Shown: positions 17,356 to 26,331, counted from the first letter of the stretch. The stretch is DNA of 64,000 nucleotides from Paeniglutamicibacter kerguelensis (GCF_017876535.1 NZ_JAGIOF010000001.1:1240001-1304000); one strand, 5' to 3'. A program made the numbers and translations. Notes: generated by a model from the letters alone, not told the origin.

Positions 17356-18377
17356 CAGGTAATCTCCATCATCGCGGTGTTCAGCCCGGAACCGACCCCC
17401 ATGCACAGCACCCGGTCCCCTGGGCGCAGCGTGGCGGCCTCCTGGGAGAGGGTCATCGGCAGCGAGGCCGGCCCCACGTTGCCCCACTTGGGGAACGTGA
17501 TCGGGACGCGCTCGCGGACCAGGCCCACGGCCTTGATGATGGCGTTGGTGTAGGAGTTGGAGACCTGGTGGGTGACGTAGCGGTCCATCGACCTCCAATT
17601 CCAGCCCGCCGCGTGTGCCTCGTCCCACGCGTTGACCACCAGCTTCAGGCCGTTGTCCAACAGGCCCTTGGTGTCGGTGAACATGCCGGCCGGGCCCCCG
17701 ACGCACAGCCCGTGGTGTTCGGTGCCGGCGCGGCTGACCCCGCCCAGGATGCGGTGGGCGCCGGGATGCTCGTCGGCCGGTCCGATGACGGCGGCCGCCG
17801 CCCCGGAACCCAGGGTCAGCGTCGCGAACTCGCGCAGGTAGTCCTCGCGCGTGGAGGCTAAGTCGTTGAGCCGCCGGATCGTGGTTTCCTGCGTGGGTTG
17901 CGAGTCTTCCCCGGCGACGATCAACGCGTACTTGATCTGGCCGGCATCGATCATGTTGGCGGCAAGGGTCATGCCGTTGACGAAGCCCAGGCACGCGTTC
18001 GCCACGTCGAAGTTCATGGCGGAGGAGGGAAGGCCGAGTCCGTGGTGGACCTTGGCCGCCACCGAGGGCTCGAGGTTGCGCCGGGTCACCGAGGTGTTGA
18101 TGAGCAGGCCCACCTGTCCCGGTTCGATGCCTGCCTCGGCCAGGGCCTTGCCCCCGGCCACCCCGGCGGCGTCGTCGAAGCTTGTGCCGGCATCCCACCA
18201 GCGGCGTTCTACGACCCCCGCAACGCGTTCCAGGAGCTTGCGCGACAGCCGCAGGCGCTTGAGGCTGGGGGCCAGCCGTTCGTCAAACTCGGCGGAGCTG
18301 AGGACCACCGGTGCCTGAACACTGGTGATCGACAGGAGAGCCGAATTGCTGTGCCGAAATGTTGCGTTTCCGTTCAA
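17352..18377 (-). CDS. oleA: OleA, thiolase-fold head-to-head acyl condensing enzyme
   Basis: 341 residues from a TTG at 18377, chosen because GAAGG lies 7 bases upstream and translation opens MNGNATFRHSNSALLSI; another in-frame TTG at 18449 would add 24 residues without a clear ribosome site. FabH/thiolase fold: catalytic Cys in NFDVANACLGFVNGM, His in DRYVTHQVSNSY, Asn in WGNVGPASLPMTL, and the closing MGVGSGLN loop. OleA performs a non-decarboxylative Claisen condensation of two long-chain acyl-CoAs to a 2-alkyl-3-keto acid. First gene of oleA-oleBC-oleD, all joined by four-base overlaps. FabH is the nearest alternative, excluded by the operon. Confidence 0.92.
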   Translation of the reverse strand: MNGNATFRHSNSALLSITSVQAPVVLSSAEFDERLAPSLKRLRLSRKLLERVAGVVERRWWDAGTSFDDAAGVAGGKALAEAGIEPGQVGLLINTSVTRRNLEPSVAAKVHHGLGLPSSAMNFDVANACLGFVNGMTLAANMIDAGQIKYALIVAGEDSQPTQETTIRRLNDLASTREDYLREFATLTLGSGAAAAVIGPADEHPGAHRILGGVSRAGTEHHGLCVGGPAGMFTDTKGLLDNGLKLVVNAWDEAHAAGWNWRSMDRYVTHQVSNSYTNAIIKAVGLVRERVPITFPKWGNVGPASLPMTLSQEAATLRPGDRVLCMGVGSGLNTAMMEITW

Positions 18378-18808
18378 GACCGAGCCTTCGTTCAGGGTGC
18401 GTGGCGAGCTCGCCGGAGCTTCCGGATATTGGGCCAAGACTAAGCCCAATGGAGCTTGTAATCCACGTCATACGTTATTCCCTTTCGGCCGGTACCTTGG
18501 CATTGAACGGAAACTTGGCGACCCGTGGCGCAAAATTTTGGGGTGCGGCCCGGCCCGGCCGCACTCCGGAAGCCCTCGATCGCGGCCTCCGGCGGTGTCC
18601 CGGTTCAGGTCGGAGCGGGGTCCGGGCCTGCGCGTCGTCCCGATCGTCGGCTGGGGGCTGGCGCTGCGGGACGTCCCCGTCCGGCACCGAAACCCGGCTC
18701 CGTTCCCACTGGTACTTGTGCAGAAGCCGGGGGTAGATTCGTCCCACGTGGGTGTGTTCCGGCACCGCGGATTCGGGCCCCGGAACACGATCCGGGAAAG
18801 GGAAACGG
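18378..18808. other. Divergent promoter region between ole operon and AI-2E family gene
   Basis: About 430 bp with no recognised gene. It should hold the promoters for both directions. One hairpin is visible at 18543-18564 (GTGCGGCC / GGCCGCAC); on the minus strand it is followed by CCCAAAATTTT, so it could act as an attenuator or terminator upstream of oleA. No clear -35/-10 pair was identified with confidence. Confidence 0.45.
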
Positions 18809-20017
18809 ATGCAGCCGACAGGCCAGGGCAAGCAGCGGGACGGGGGCGGCGGATTGCGGCCGCGCGGCGCAAGCGCCCTTAGGATGCTTCCACCCGGGAT
18901 CGACCTGGTGGGCAAGGGCGCCTGGCGCGTGCTTGGCATCATCGGGGTGCTGGCGGTGTTCGTGTTTCTCGTTTCCCGGCTTGAGGAAATCGTCGTCCCG
19001 TTCCTGGTCGCGCTGTTGCTCACCGCGTTCCTCAAGCCCTTGGTCAACTGGCTGGTGGCGCACGGATGGCGCAAGTGGCTGGCGATCATCGTGGCGCTGG
19101 TCTTTGCGGCCGGTGTCATCGTGGGCCTGGTGGTGCTGGTGGAAACCCAGATCGGCGCGGGCCTGCCGGAGGTCCAGAAGCGCTCGCTGGCGGCCTACAA
19201 GCAGTTCCGCGACTACCTTGACTCATCGCCGCTGCAACTCACCAGCGCCCAGTTCGACGCGTTCCTGGTGCAATTGGGCCAGGAGGTCCAGCAACACGCG
19301 AACGAGATCCTCAGCGGCGCCCTGGTGGTGGGAAAGACGGCCGGCCGTCTGCTGGCCGGAACCCTGCTGACGGTCTTTGCCACGATCTTCATGTTGATCG
19401 ACGGGGCCAACGTGTGGCGCTGGACGGTGCGGCTCTTTCCCCGTGGCGCGCGTCCCGCGGTGGACGGGGCCGGGCAGGCGGGCTGGAACACGCTGACCAG
19501 CTTCGTGCGCGTGCAGATCCTGGTCGCCGCCGGGAACGGCATCGGAATCGGCCTGTTCGCCTTCTTCCTGGGCCTGCCCATGGTGGTGCCCATCGCGATC
19601 CTGGTGTTCCTGGCCTCCTTCATTCCCGTCATCGGCGCCATCGTCACCGGAGCCCTGGCGGTGCTGGTGGCGCTGGTGTTCGTGGGTCCGATCCAGGCGC
19701 TGGTCATGCTTGGCGGGGTGCTGCTGGTCCACCTGCTCGAGGCCCACGTGATGCAGCCGCTGGCCATGGGTGCCGCGGTGAAGGTCCACCCGCTGGCCGT
19801 CGTCTTTGCCGTGGCGGCGGGTTCCTACCTCGCGGGCATCCCCGGCGCGCTGTTCGCCGTCCCGACCGTCGCGGTGGTCAACGCAATGGTTTCCTATGCG
19901 GTGCGCGGGACGTGGCGCGCCGCACCGGCGCCCGAGTACGCCCAGGGACCGGGCCCGGTTCCTGGGTCGGCGGAAAGCCCCGAAATGGACGCGGGCACTG
20001 ACGGTCCGGCGATGTAG
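18809..20017 (+). CDS. AI-2E family (PF01594) membrane transporter
   Basis: 402 residues from the ATG at 18809, with GGGAAAGGG before it. About eight membrane spans in the family pattern: three N-terminal helices starting WRVLGIIGVLAVFVFLVS and IVVPFLVALLLTAFLKPL, a soluble amphipathic region about residues 125-210, then GLPMVVPIAILVFLASFIPV and IGAIVTGALAVLV, and LEAHVMQPLAMGAAVKVHPL, the most conserved motif. The family includes the autoinducer-2 exporter TqsA and Na+/H+ antiporters; the substrate here is unknown. Residues past about 365 are a Pro/Gly-rich cytoplasmic tail. Divergent from oleA. Confidence 0.88.
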   Translation: MQPTGQGKQRDGGGGLRPRGASALRMLPPGIDLVGKGAWRVLGIIGVLAVFVFLVSRLEEIVVPFLVALLLTAFLKPLVNWLVAHGWRKWLAIIVALVFAAGVIVGLVVLVETQIGAGLPEVQKRSLAAYKQFRDYLDSSPLQLTSAQFDAFLVQLGQEVQQHANEILSGALVVGKTAGRLLAGTLLTVFATIFMLIDGANVWRWTVRLFPRGARPAVDGAGQAGWNTLTSFVRVQILVAAGNGIGIGLFAFFLGLPMVVPIAILVFLASFIPVIGAIVTGALAVLVALVFVGPIQALVMLGGVLLVHLLEAHVMQPLAMGAAVKVHPLAVVFAVAAGSYLAGIPGALFAVPTVAVVNAMVSYAVRGTWRAAPAPEYAQGPGPVPGSAESPEMDAGTDGPAM

Positions 20018-20256
20018 CGGTCCGGGCCGCATTCGGGATTCAATCTCGCTCCCGAAAGCCCGTTGGTGAATCATTTCCAGACCGTGTGCAGCTCTGCTCC
20101 GGGTCCCATTTCGGATAGCAACAGGTGTTTATGGCGGCGTCAGCCTGAGTGTGTCCCGAGAAAACGCCTAGTAGTTTGGTATCCCATCCATGGAAATCTG
20201 TTCGGATTCCCGCTAGTCTGGGCCAAAGACATTCCCAACGAAAGGCAGAGATACCC

Positions 20257-21597
20257 ATGTGCGAGCACGATCACAGCACCGGCCCCGTTCCTTCCAAGCC
20301 GCTTGAACGCCGTCATGTGCTGGCTGGGGCCGCGGCGCTTGCCGGGCTGGGCCTGACCGGCGTGCTTCCGGCAGGAGCCCTCGCCGCCGAACCGGCCGCC
20401 TCGCCGGCATCCCTGCCGCTGCAGCGCGGCAAGGGAAAGCACCCGGGCGCGGTTATCATCGAGGGCGGCACGCTCATCGACCCTGGCACCGGGCACGCCA
20501 CCGAAGACGCCGTCGTGGTTTTGGCCGATGGCGTGGTCCAGGCCGCAGGCACGCGGGACGAGACCCGCAAGGCCGTTCGCGAGGCCGGCGCCAAGGCGAC
20601 CCGAATCAACGCGCACGGCAAGTTCGTCCTGCCGGGCTTCGTCGATGCCCACGTGCACGCCCAGGCCTTCGAAGACGCGGCCCTGATCCTCAGCCACGGC
20701 GCCACCACGGTCCGCAGCGGCTCCTCAAGCTTCTACCAGGACATCGCCCTGGCGCGGGTGCCGCACCACGCCCCAGGCCTGGCACCGCGCATGCACGCGG
20801 CAGGCCTGTTCGTTTCCCCCGACCAGGGCGACTCCATCCTGGCCGACCCCGACCTCGCGCCGCTGGCCGCCAGGCGCAAGCAGCTCACGGACCCGAAAGA
20901 CCTGGCGCACCTGACCCGGGTGAACCGCTCCCGCGGCGCCACCGTGATCAAGACCCGCGCCAATCCGCGCGCCGGCATCCCCGAGCAGGATCCGCTCGAG
21001 CTGGTCTACGGCAAGGAACAGCTCTCCGCGATCGTGCATGCAGCCAAGGGCGCCGGGGTGCTGTGCCACGCCTACAGCGCCAAGGGAATCGCCGGTGCCG
21101 TGGCCGCAGGAGTGAAGAGCATCGAGCACGGCGTGTTCGTGGACGAGGAAACCCTGGCGCGCATGGCCAAGCGGGGCACGTACTTCACCCCGACGCTCTT
21201 CGGGATTGCCGGCATGGCTGACTCCGGCAACTCGGTGCTGGCCGAGCGCGGCCGCACCTACGGGCCGATCCTCGCCGCGGCCGCCCGCGCCGCCAATGAA
21301 CTGGGCGTGGCCGTCATCGGCGGCACCGACTCCTTCGGCACCGATGTCATCCCGATCGGCGACGAGGCCAACGCCCTGGCCGAGGCCGGGCTGGGCAAGC
21401 TGAAGGCACTTCAGTCGATCACGACCGCCCCGGCCAAGCTGCTGGGCGTGGAGCGCGACGGCGTGGGGCGCCTTGTCCGCCACGGCGTGGCCGACGTGGT
21501 GGTGCTGGACCGCAACCCGCTGGAAACCTCCAAGGCGCTGAGTGAGGTGCGCGTGGTGATCGCCCAGGGCGCGATCGTGCGCAACGACCTGCGCTAA
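20257..21597 (+). CDS. Tat-exported metal-dependent amidohydrolase
   Basis: 446 residues from ATG 20257 (AAAGG upstream). The N-terminus reads LERRHVLAGAAALAGLGL, a twin-arginine signal, with likely cleavage after ALAA near residue 46. The mature part is an amidohydrolase-superfamily TIM barrel with a flanking beta-sandwich: metal site DAHVHAQ near 140, later His ligands in VLCHAYSAKG and SIEHGVFVD, and the terminal Asp in IGGTDSFGTD. The C-terminus VLDRNPLETSKAL...IVRNDLR is typical of imidazolonepropionase/Zn-carboxypeptidase-like members. Likely hydrolyses a small amide, dipeptide or cyclic amide outside the membrane; the substrate is not predictable. Stand-alone gene followed by a strong hairpin. 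Confidence 0.87.
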   Translation: MCEHDHSTGPVPSKPLERRHVLAGAAALAGLGLTGVLPAGALAAEPAASPASLPLQRGKGKHPGAVIIEGGTLIDPGTGHATEDAVVVLADGVVQAAGTRDETRKAVREAGAKATRINAHGKFVLPGFVDAHVHAQAFEDAALILSHGATTVRSGSSSFYQDIALARVPHHAPGLAPRMHAAGLFVSPDQGDSILADPDLAPLAARRKQLTDPKDLAHLTRVNRSRGATVIKTRANPRAGIPEQDPLELVYGKEQLSAIVHAAKGAGVLCHAYSAKGIAGAVAAGVKSIEHGVFVDEETLARMAKRGTYFTPTLFGIAGMADSGNSVLAERGRTYGPILAAAARAANELGVAVIGGTDSFGTDVIPIGDEANALAEAGLGKLKALQSITTAPAKLLGVERDGVGRLVRHGVADVVVLDRNPLETSKALSEVRVVIAQGAIVRNDLR

Positions 21598-21612
21598 GCA
21601 ACCAGATGGCGC

Positions 21613-21662
21613 ACGCCGGCACGGGTTTCACCCTGATTTCACGCTGAAATCCGTGCCGGCGT
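21613..21662. terminator. Hairpin after the amidohydrolase gene
   Basis: ACGCCGGCACGG (21613-21624) pairs perfectly with CCGTGCCGGCGT (21651-21662); after a G/T position the stem continues as TTTCA with TGAAA. It starts 16 bases after the amidohydrolase stop and its right arm includes the apparent start codon of the next small gene. Terminator function is likely but there is no T-run. Confidence 0.6.
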
Positions 21663-21937
21663 TGCTCGATGCCGGCTACGAAACGCCGATTCGCGGTGGC
21701 TCAGCGCGCGAGGACGGCCTCCTCACGCTGGGCTGCCCCGACTACGATTACCTGGCGCACATCGAGCGGATCGAGCGGCGGCCCATTGCCCGGGCCGCGC
21801 TGGAGGAGCTCTCGGCTTGGTTCACCTGGCTGCGGCGCGGTGAGCGCTTCTGCGACGGACGCATCGCAGAGAGCCTGGAAAGCGGCCGGGTGCGGGAGCT
21901 GATCACCCGGCTGCTTGAGCTTTCCCCCGCGCACTGA
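21653..21937 (+). CDS. Small DUF6508-like protein, start uncertain
   Basis: 94 residues from a GTG that lies inside the right arm of a hairpin, with no ribosome site, so the annotated start may be wrong; the open frame continues upstream with plausible residues (HPDFTLKS) but no start codon. The C-terminal half, WFTWLRRGERFCDGRIAES and LESGRVRELITRLLEL, resembles the conserved end of DUF6508 proteins (RadRFxeG...esGxixxiLrRL), from memory of that family. Function unknown. It may be a 5'-truncated remnant, since family members are usually somewhat longer. Confidence 0.55.
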   Translation: MPALLDAGYETPIRGGSAREDGLLTLGCPDYDYLAHIERIERRPIARAALEELSAWFTWLRRGERFCDGRIAESLESGRVRELITRLLELSPAH

Positions 21938-21960
21938 ACCACCACGCCACGCCCGGCCGG

Positions 21961-23400
21961 CTATGCCCGTGCTTGCGCCGGGGGCAGGGTGCAGTTGGTT
22001 TCCCAGCCGGTCGGACCGTTTCCGCCGGCGGCGTACTCCTCGATCGGGACCTCGTTCGCGGCCCACGCGGCAAGGATCGGGTCCACGATGCGCCAGCATT
22101 CCTCGGCCGTGTCACCGCGCACCGAAAGCGTCGGGTCGCCGGAGAGCACCCCGAGCAGCACTTCGCCGTAGGGGAGCAGGTCCGGGGAGTTCAGCTCCGC
22201 GCCGAGGGTCACCCGGTCCAGCGTGTACAGGTCGCCCGGGCCGTTCACGTCAAGGTCCAGTTCCAGGGTGTCGGGCCCGAATCCGATGCGCAGCTTGGTC
22301 GGTTCGTCGGTGCCCTTGAACCCGGTGGGCAGGTGGGACACCGGCCGGAACGTCACGATTGCCTCCTTGCGCATCCGTCCCAGCGCCTTGCCCGCCCGCA
22401 GGATGAAGGGGACCCCCGCCCAGCGGGAGTTTTTGATGTTCAGGGTGACTTCGGCCAGGGTCTCGGTCCTGGCATGGGCATCGACCCCGGACTCGCTGGC
22501 GTAGTCGGGAACCGCCCGGCCCTTGGAAGTTCCGGCGGTGTAGCGGGCCCGGCGCGTCGAATCCTGCGGGGTTCCGGCCAGGGCGGTGGCGCGCAGCACC
22601 GATCCCAGGTGGTCGCGGACGTCGCGTTCGTACAGGGTTGCCGGGGCGTTCATGGTCAGCAGCCCCAGCACCTGCAGCAGGTGGGACTGGATCATGTCGC
22701 GCAGCGCGCCGGCGCGGTCGTAGTACCCGGCGCGTCCCTCCAGGGCGAGTTCCTCGTCGTAGAAGATCTCGATCTTGGCCACGTGCTCGGCGGTGAACAG
22801 CGGCTCCAGCAGGCGGTTGGCAAAGCGCAGGCCCAGGATGTTGAACACCGTGCCCTTGCCCAGGAAGTGGTCGACGCGGTGGATGTTTTGTTCGGGCACC
22901 AGGCGGATCAGCGTGCGGTTCAGTTCGCGGGCCGATTCCTCGTTGGATCCGAACGGCTTTTCCATGACCAGCAGCGTGGATTCGGGCAGCTCGCCGGGCT
23001 CCAGCACCTCGCATGCCCTTTGGCTGACGGCTGGCGGCAGGGCGAAATACAGGGCCACTGGCCCCTCGAGGCTGCCGACCAGCCGGGCCAGCTCTCCCGG
23101 GGCCGTCACGTCCAGTTCGGTGTAGGAAGTGTTCGCCGTGATCTGCCCCAGCGCCGCCTTGCCGGCATCCGTGGCTCCCGTCATCGCGGCGTCACATACG
23201 GTTTTCACCCGTTCGCCCCACAGCTCGGGGGAGTAGCCCGGGGCGCCGGCGCCGGCCAGCGTGATTCCGGGCGCACGGCCGGAGGCGATGAGCCGTGCAA
23301 GGCCCGGCAACAGCAGCCTTCCGGTCAGGTCGCCGGAGGCTCCGAGGATCAACAACGTGCGTACATGGACCGCGTTTGCGGTGCCGGAATCAAGTTTCAC
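21961..23400 (-). CDS. zwf: Glucose-6-phosphate dehydrogenase (stand-alone paralogue)
   Basis: 479 residues from GTG 23400. N-terminal NAD(P) fold LLILGASGDLTGRLLLPGL; catalytic lysine in VMEKPFGSNEESARELN; active-site motif IHRVDHFLGKGTVFNIL (family RIDHYLGK) with catalytic His; C-terminal domain with LRAGKALGRMRKEAIVTF. It oxidises glucose-6-phosphate to 6-phosphogluconolactone. In actinobacteria the main zwf lies in a tkt-tal-zwf-opcA-pgl operon; this copy stands alone and is divergent from ffh, and its sequence deviates from consensus at several places (HF for HY), so it is probably a secondary isoenzyme (inference). No strong ribosome site. Confidence 0.9.
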   Translation of the reverse strand: MKLDSGTANAVHVRTLLILGASGDLTGRLLLPGLARLIASGRAPGITLAGAGAPGYSPELWGERVKTVCDAAMTGATDAGKAALGQITANTSYTELDVTAPGELARLVGSLEGPVALYFALPPAVSQRACEVLEPGELPESTLLVMEKPFGSNEESARELNRTLIRLVPEQNIHRVDHFLGKGTVFNILGLRFANRLLEPLFTAEHVAKIEIFYDEELALEGRAGYYDRAGALRDMIQSHLLQVLGLLTMNAPATLYERDVRDHLGSVLRATALAGTPQDSTRRARYTAGTSKGRAVPDYASESGVDAHARTETLAEVTLNIKNSRWAGVPFILRAGKALGRMRKEAIVTFRPVSHLPTGFKGTDEPTKLRIGFGPDTLELDLDVNGPGDLYTLDRVTLGAELNSPDLLPYGEVLLGVLSGDPTLSVRGDTAEECWRIVDPILAAWAANEVPIEEYAAGGNGPTGWETNCTLPPAQARA

Positions 23401-23514
23401 ACCACAAGACTGCCATGTCCGGCACAATGTGGCCCACGAACTTGGTAATCTTGGATGTTGAGACCAGCGGGTTAGACCGCGCCTGAATCCCACAACGAAA
23501 GAAGTGCACGGCAC

Positions 23515-25068
23515 GTGTTCAATTCACTCTCCGATCGCCTGACATCCACCTTCAAGAACCTTCGCGGCAAGGGCAGGTTGACCGAGGCCGACATCGACGG
23601 CACAGTTCGCGAGATCCGCCGTGCCCTGCTCGACGCCGACGTGGCCGTTCCCGTGGTGCGCGCCTTCGTGGCGCAGGTCAAGGAACGCGCCCTGGGCGAA
23701 GAGGTCTCCGCCTCGCTGAACCCGGGCCAGCAGATCGTCAAGATCGTCAACGAGGAACTCGTCGGCATCCTGGGCGGGGAGACCCGCCGCCTGAACCTGG
23801 CCAAGGTCCCGCCGACGGTCATCATGCTCGCGGGCCTGCAGGGCGCCGGCAAGACCACCCTGGCCGGCAAGCTGGCCAAGCACCTGAAGTCACAGGGCCA
23901 CACCCCGTTGTTGGTCGCGTGCGACCTCCAACGCCCCAACGCCGTCAAGCAGCTGCAGGTCAACGGCGAACGCGCCGGCGTGCCGGTGTACGCACCGCAC
24001 CCGGGCGTTTCCTCCGAGTTCGAGGCCGCAACCGGTGATCCGGTGGCGGTGGCCCGCGACGGCGTGGCCGAGGCCCGCACCAAGCTGCACGACGTGGTCA
24101 TCGTCGACACCGCCGGCCGCCTGGGCATCGACGCCGAAATGATGGAGCAGGCAGCGAACATCCGCGCCGCCATCAACCCGGACGAAGTGCTCTTTGTCAT
24201 CGACGCCATGATCGGCCAGGACGCCGTCAACACGGCCCAGGCCTTCAACGACGCCGTGGACCTCACCGGCGTGGTGCTGACCAAGCTCGACGGCGACGCC
24301 CGCGGCGGTGCCGCGCTGTCCGTCGCCTCGGTGACCGGCAAACCGGTCATGTTCGCCTCCACCGGCGAGAACCTCGACGACTTCGAGGTCTTCCACCCGG
24401 ACCGCATGGCCAGCCGAATCCTGGACATGGGCGACATCCTCACCCTGATCGAGCAGGCCGAGGCCAACTGGGACAAGGGCGAAGCCGAGCGGATGGCGAA
24501 GAAGTTCGCCGACCGCGAGGACTTCACCCTCGACGACTTCCTGGCGCAGATGGCGCAGATCCGCAAGATGGGGTCGATGAAGAAGATCCTGGGCATGATG
24601 CCCGGTGCGCAGATCTCCCGCCAGCAGCTTGAGCAGTTCGACGAGTCCCAGATGGACCGCATCGAGGCCATCGTCCGCTCGATGACCCCGCACGAGCGCG
24701 TGGCACCGAAGATCATCAACGGCTCGCGCCGCGCCCGCATCGCCAAGGGTTCGGGCGTGCACGTTTCCGAGGTCAACTCGATGCTCGAGCGTTTCGGCGA
24801 GGCCCAGAAGATGATGAAGAAGCTGGCCTCCGGCGGCGCCATCCCGGGCATGCCCGGCGGCAAGGGCGGTGCCCGCAAGGCTGCGGCCAAGGGCGCCAAC
24901 AAGAAGAAGCAGAAGTTCGGCAACCCCGCCAAGGCGGCCCAGTTGGAGGCCGCGGCGGCCGCCGCCAAGAAGGCACCGAGCGGCGCCGCATTCGGCGCGG
25001 GCAACAAGGAATTCAACCCGGCCGACATGAACCTGCCCAAGGGGTTTGAGAAGTTCCTTGGCAAGTAG
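23515..25068 (+). CDS. ffh: Signal recognition particle protein Ffh
   Basis: 517 residues, GTG start with GAAAGAAG upstream. Helical N domain (about 1-95), then the G domain: GLQGAGKTTLAGKLA near 106, CDLQRPNAVKQL, DTAGRLGID near 198 and TKLDGDARGGAALS near 258. The M domain follows, with RKMGSMKKILGMMPG and the signal-peptide/4.5S RNA binding part around MTPHERVAPKIINGSRRARIAKGSG, and a Gly/Ala/Lys-rich C-terminal extension (PGMPGGKGGARKAAAK) longer than in E. coli, as usual in actinobacteria. Works with FtsY (4519) in membrane targeting. No 4.5S RNA gene was recognised in the window. Confidence 0.97.
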   Translation: MFNSLSDRLTSTFKNLRGKGRLTEADIDGTVREIRRALLDADVAVPVVRAFVAQVKERALGEEVSASLNPGQQIVKIVNEELVGILGGETRRLNLAKVPPTVIMLAGLQGAGKTTLAGKLAKHLKSQGHTPLLVACDLQRPNAVKQLQVNGERAGVPVYAPHPGVSSEFEAATGDPVAVARDGVAEARTKLHDVVIVDTAGRLGIDAEMMEQAANIRAAINPDEVLFVIDAMIGQDAVNTAQAFNDAVDLTGVVLTKLDGDARGGAALSVASVTGKPVMFASTGENLDDFEVFHPDRMASRILDMGDILTLIEQAEANWDKGEAERMAKKFADREDFTLDDFLAQMAQIRKMGSMKKILGMMPGAQISRQQLEQFDESQMDRIEAIVRSMTPHERVAPKIINGSRRARIAKGSGVHVSEVNSMLERFGEAQKMMKKLASGGAIPGMPGGKGGARKAAAKGANKKKQKFGNPAKAAQLEAAAAAAKKAPSGAAFGAGNKEFNPADMNLPKGFEKFLGK

Positions 25069-25102
25069 CCCCGAAGGGAGCCAGGGGGGCGAGCGGCCCG
25101 AA

Positions 25103-26281
25103 ATGCTGATCGCCTCCCTGGCGCTCATCTTTGACGAGCCGGAGGGGCTGAACGCCCACCGCCGCGTCCAGGACCTGCTGTCCGCCCGGCGCAGCATTTC
25201 GTTGTTGGCCCGGCCGGTGGCCTGGGGCGAACTCAGCGTGGCCGAAATGGTCATCGCCGTGAACCCCGAGGGTTTCATTGTCATGGCCGATGACGACGGA
25301 AACACGAGCTACGGCCAGCAAATCGAGGGCTTTGCCATAGCCCTCAAACGCGGCACCGGCGCCCTCTTTGCCGACTTCGACGGTGTGGATGCCGAGGGCG
25401 GGGAGCCCATTGAAGACCCCCGTCTGGACCACCCTGGCGGCGGTCGGTCGGTGCTCCTTGGTTCCTTCAAGGAATCCGAGGTTGCCATGTTTGCCGGGGT
25501 CACCAAGACGGCGTGGAAGTACTTCTCCACCGAACACGGGGATGTTGCCATCCACGAGGGCTACATGCCCGAAATCATGCTCTCCAAATCCGCTGTGCCC
25601 GCGATCATGCTCAGCCGCACCGGCCCGCGGTTTTCCATGGTGTTTTGGTTCCAGGGGCAAAGCCGCAAACTACACGGCTACCCGGGCTTCGGCCACGGAT
25701 GGTCGGTTGCCGCGGAACCGGTGCTCGATGTCGTGCCGGGCACGCCCGCGGCGAAGGCCGTGGAGTTCCTGCAACGGGAATGGGCCGAACCCGACCTGGA
25801 AGCGATCGCGGAGTTGCGCGAATTCGGCGTCGACGAGGAACAGCTCGCGCAGCTGAACCAGGTGCTCAGTGGAAGCGGAAGCCTGGACGCCGTCAAGCGC
25901 GTGCTGGGCATCTTCGGCAAGTCGCCGGAGCTGGCCGACTACCTGGAGCAGGCCCCCATTCCGGCCTCGGCCGTGGATGTCGAACCGCGCGGTTTCACCG
26001 GTTCAATTTCCGCCAGCATGTCCGCCGAGTCACGCGAGGCCACGGGAATCCGAAAGTTCCTCAATCCCTTTGCCTGGCGTCCCCGCCTGCAAATGCTGTG
26101 GGGCGTGTTCGAGGGCATCGTCGCTGCCCTGATAATCACCCTCACGAACTGGAGCGATCCCTGGATGAACCGGTGGATCATCATTCTCATCGTCGTCGCC
26201 TGGAGTGCCGATGCTCTGGCGAACCTGGGACTGGGCCTGAGGCGCCTGCTTCGCGAACGGCGTGCGCAGCGCCCCGAGTAG
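25103..26281 (+). CDS. Unknown C-terminally membrane-anchored protein downstream of ffh
   Basis: 392 residues from ATG 25103, 34 bases after ffh with an AGGGGGGCG purine run before it; an in-frame TTG inside ffh (25046) is a weaker option. Residues 1-330 are soluble, acidic and not matched to any family I know; a notable stretch is MFAGVTKTAWKYFSTEHGDV. Two hydrophobic helices at about 327-350 (WGVFEGIVAALIITLT) and 352-375 (WIIILIVVAWSADALANLGL) precede a short Arg-rich cytoplasmic tail. Likely co-transcribed with ffh. Function unknown. Confidence 0.8.
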   Translation: MLIASLALIFDEPEGLNAHRRVQDLLSARRSISLLARPVAWGELSVAEMVIAVNPEGFIVMADDDGNTSYGQQIEGFAIALKRGTGALFADFDGVDAEGGEPIEDPRLDHPGGGRSVLLGSFKESEVAMFAGVTKTAWKYFSTEHGDVAIHEGYMPEIMLSKSAVPAIMLSRTGPRFSMVFWFQGQSRKLHGYPGFGHGWSVAAEPVLDVVPGTPAAKAVEFLQREWAEPDLEAIAELREFGVDEEQLAQLNQVLSGSGSLDAVKRVLGIFGKSPELADYLEQAPIPASAVDVEPRGFTGSISASMSAESREATGIRKFLNPFAWRPRLQMLWGVFEGIVAALIITLTNWSDPWMNRWIIILIVVAWSADALANLGLGLRRLLRERRAQRPE

Positions 26282-26299
26282 CGCCCCGCTGGACAAAGC

Positions 26300-26331
26300 T
26301 GTGGCCCGGATACCTGTGTATCCGGGCCACA
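26300..26331 (+). terminator. Perfect 13-bp hairpin
   Basis: TGTGGCCCGGATA (26300-26312) and TATCCGGGCCACA (26319-26331) form a perfect stem with a six-base loop, 19 bases after the stop of the preceding gene. No T-run follows. Probable end of the ffh transcript. Confidence 0.7.

Noticed and set aside
17356-18198. Upstream extension of oleBC by about 280 codons
   Set aside because: The extra sequence is the shadow of oleA in another frame and lacks protein character; the GTG at 17355 overlapping the oleA stop is the natural start.
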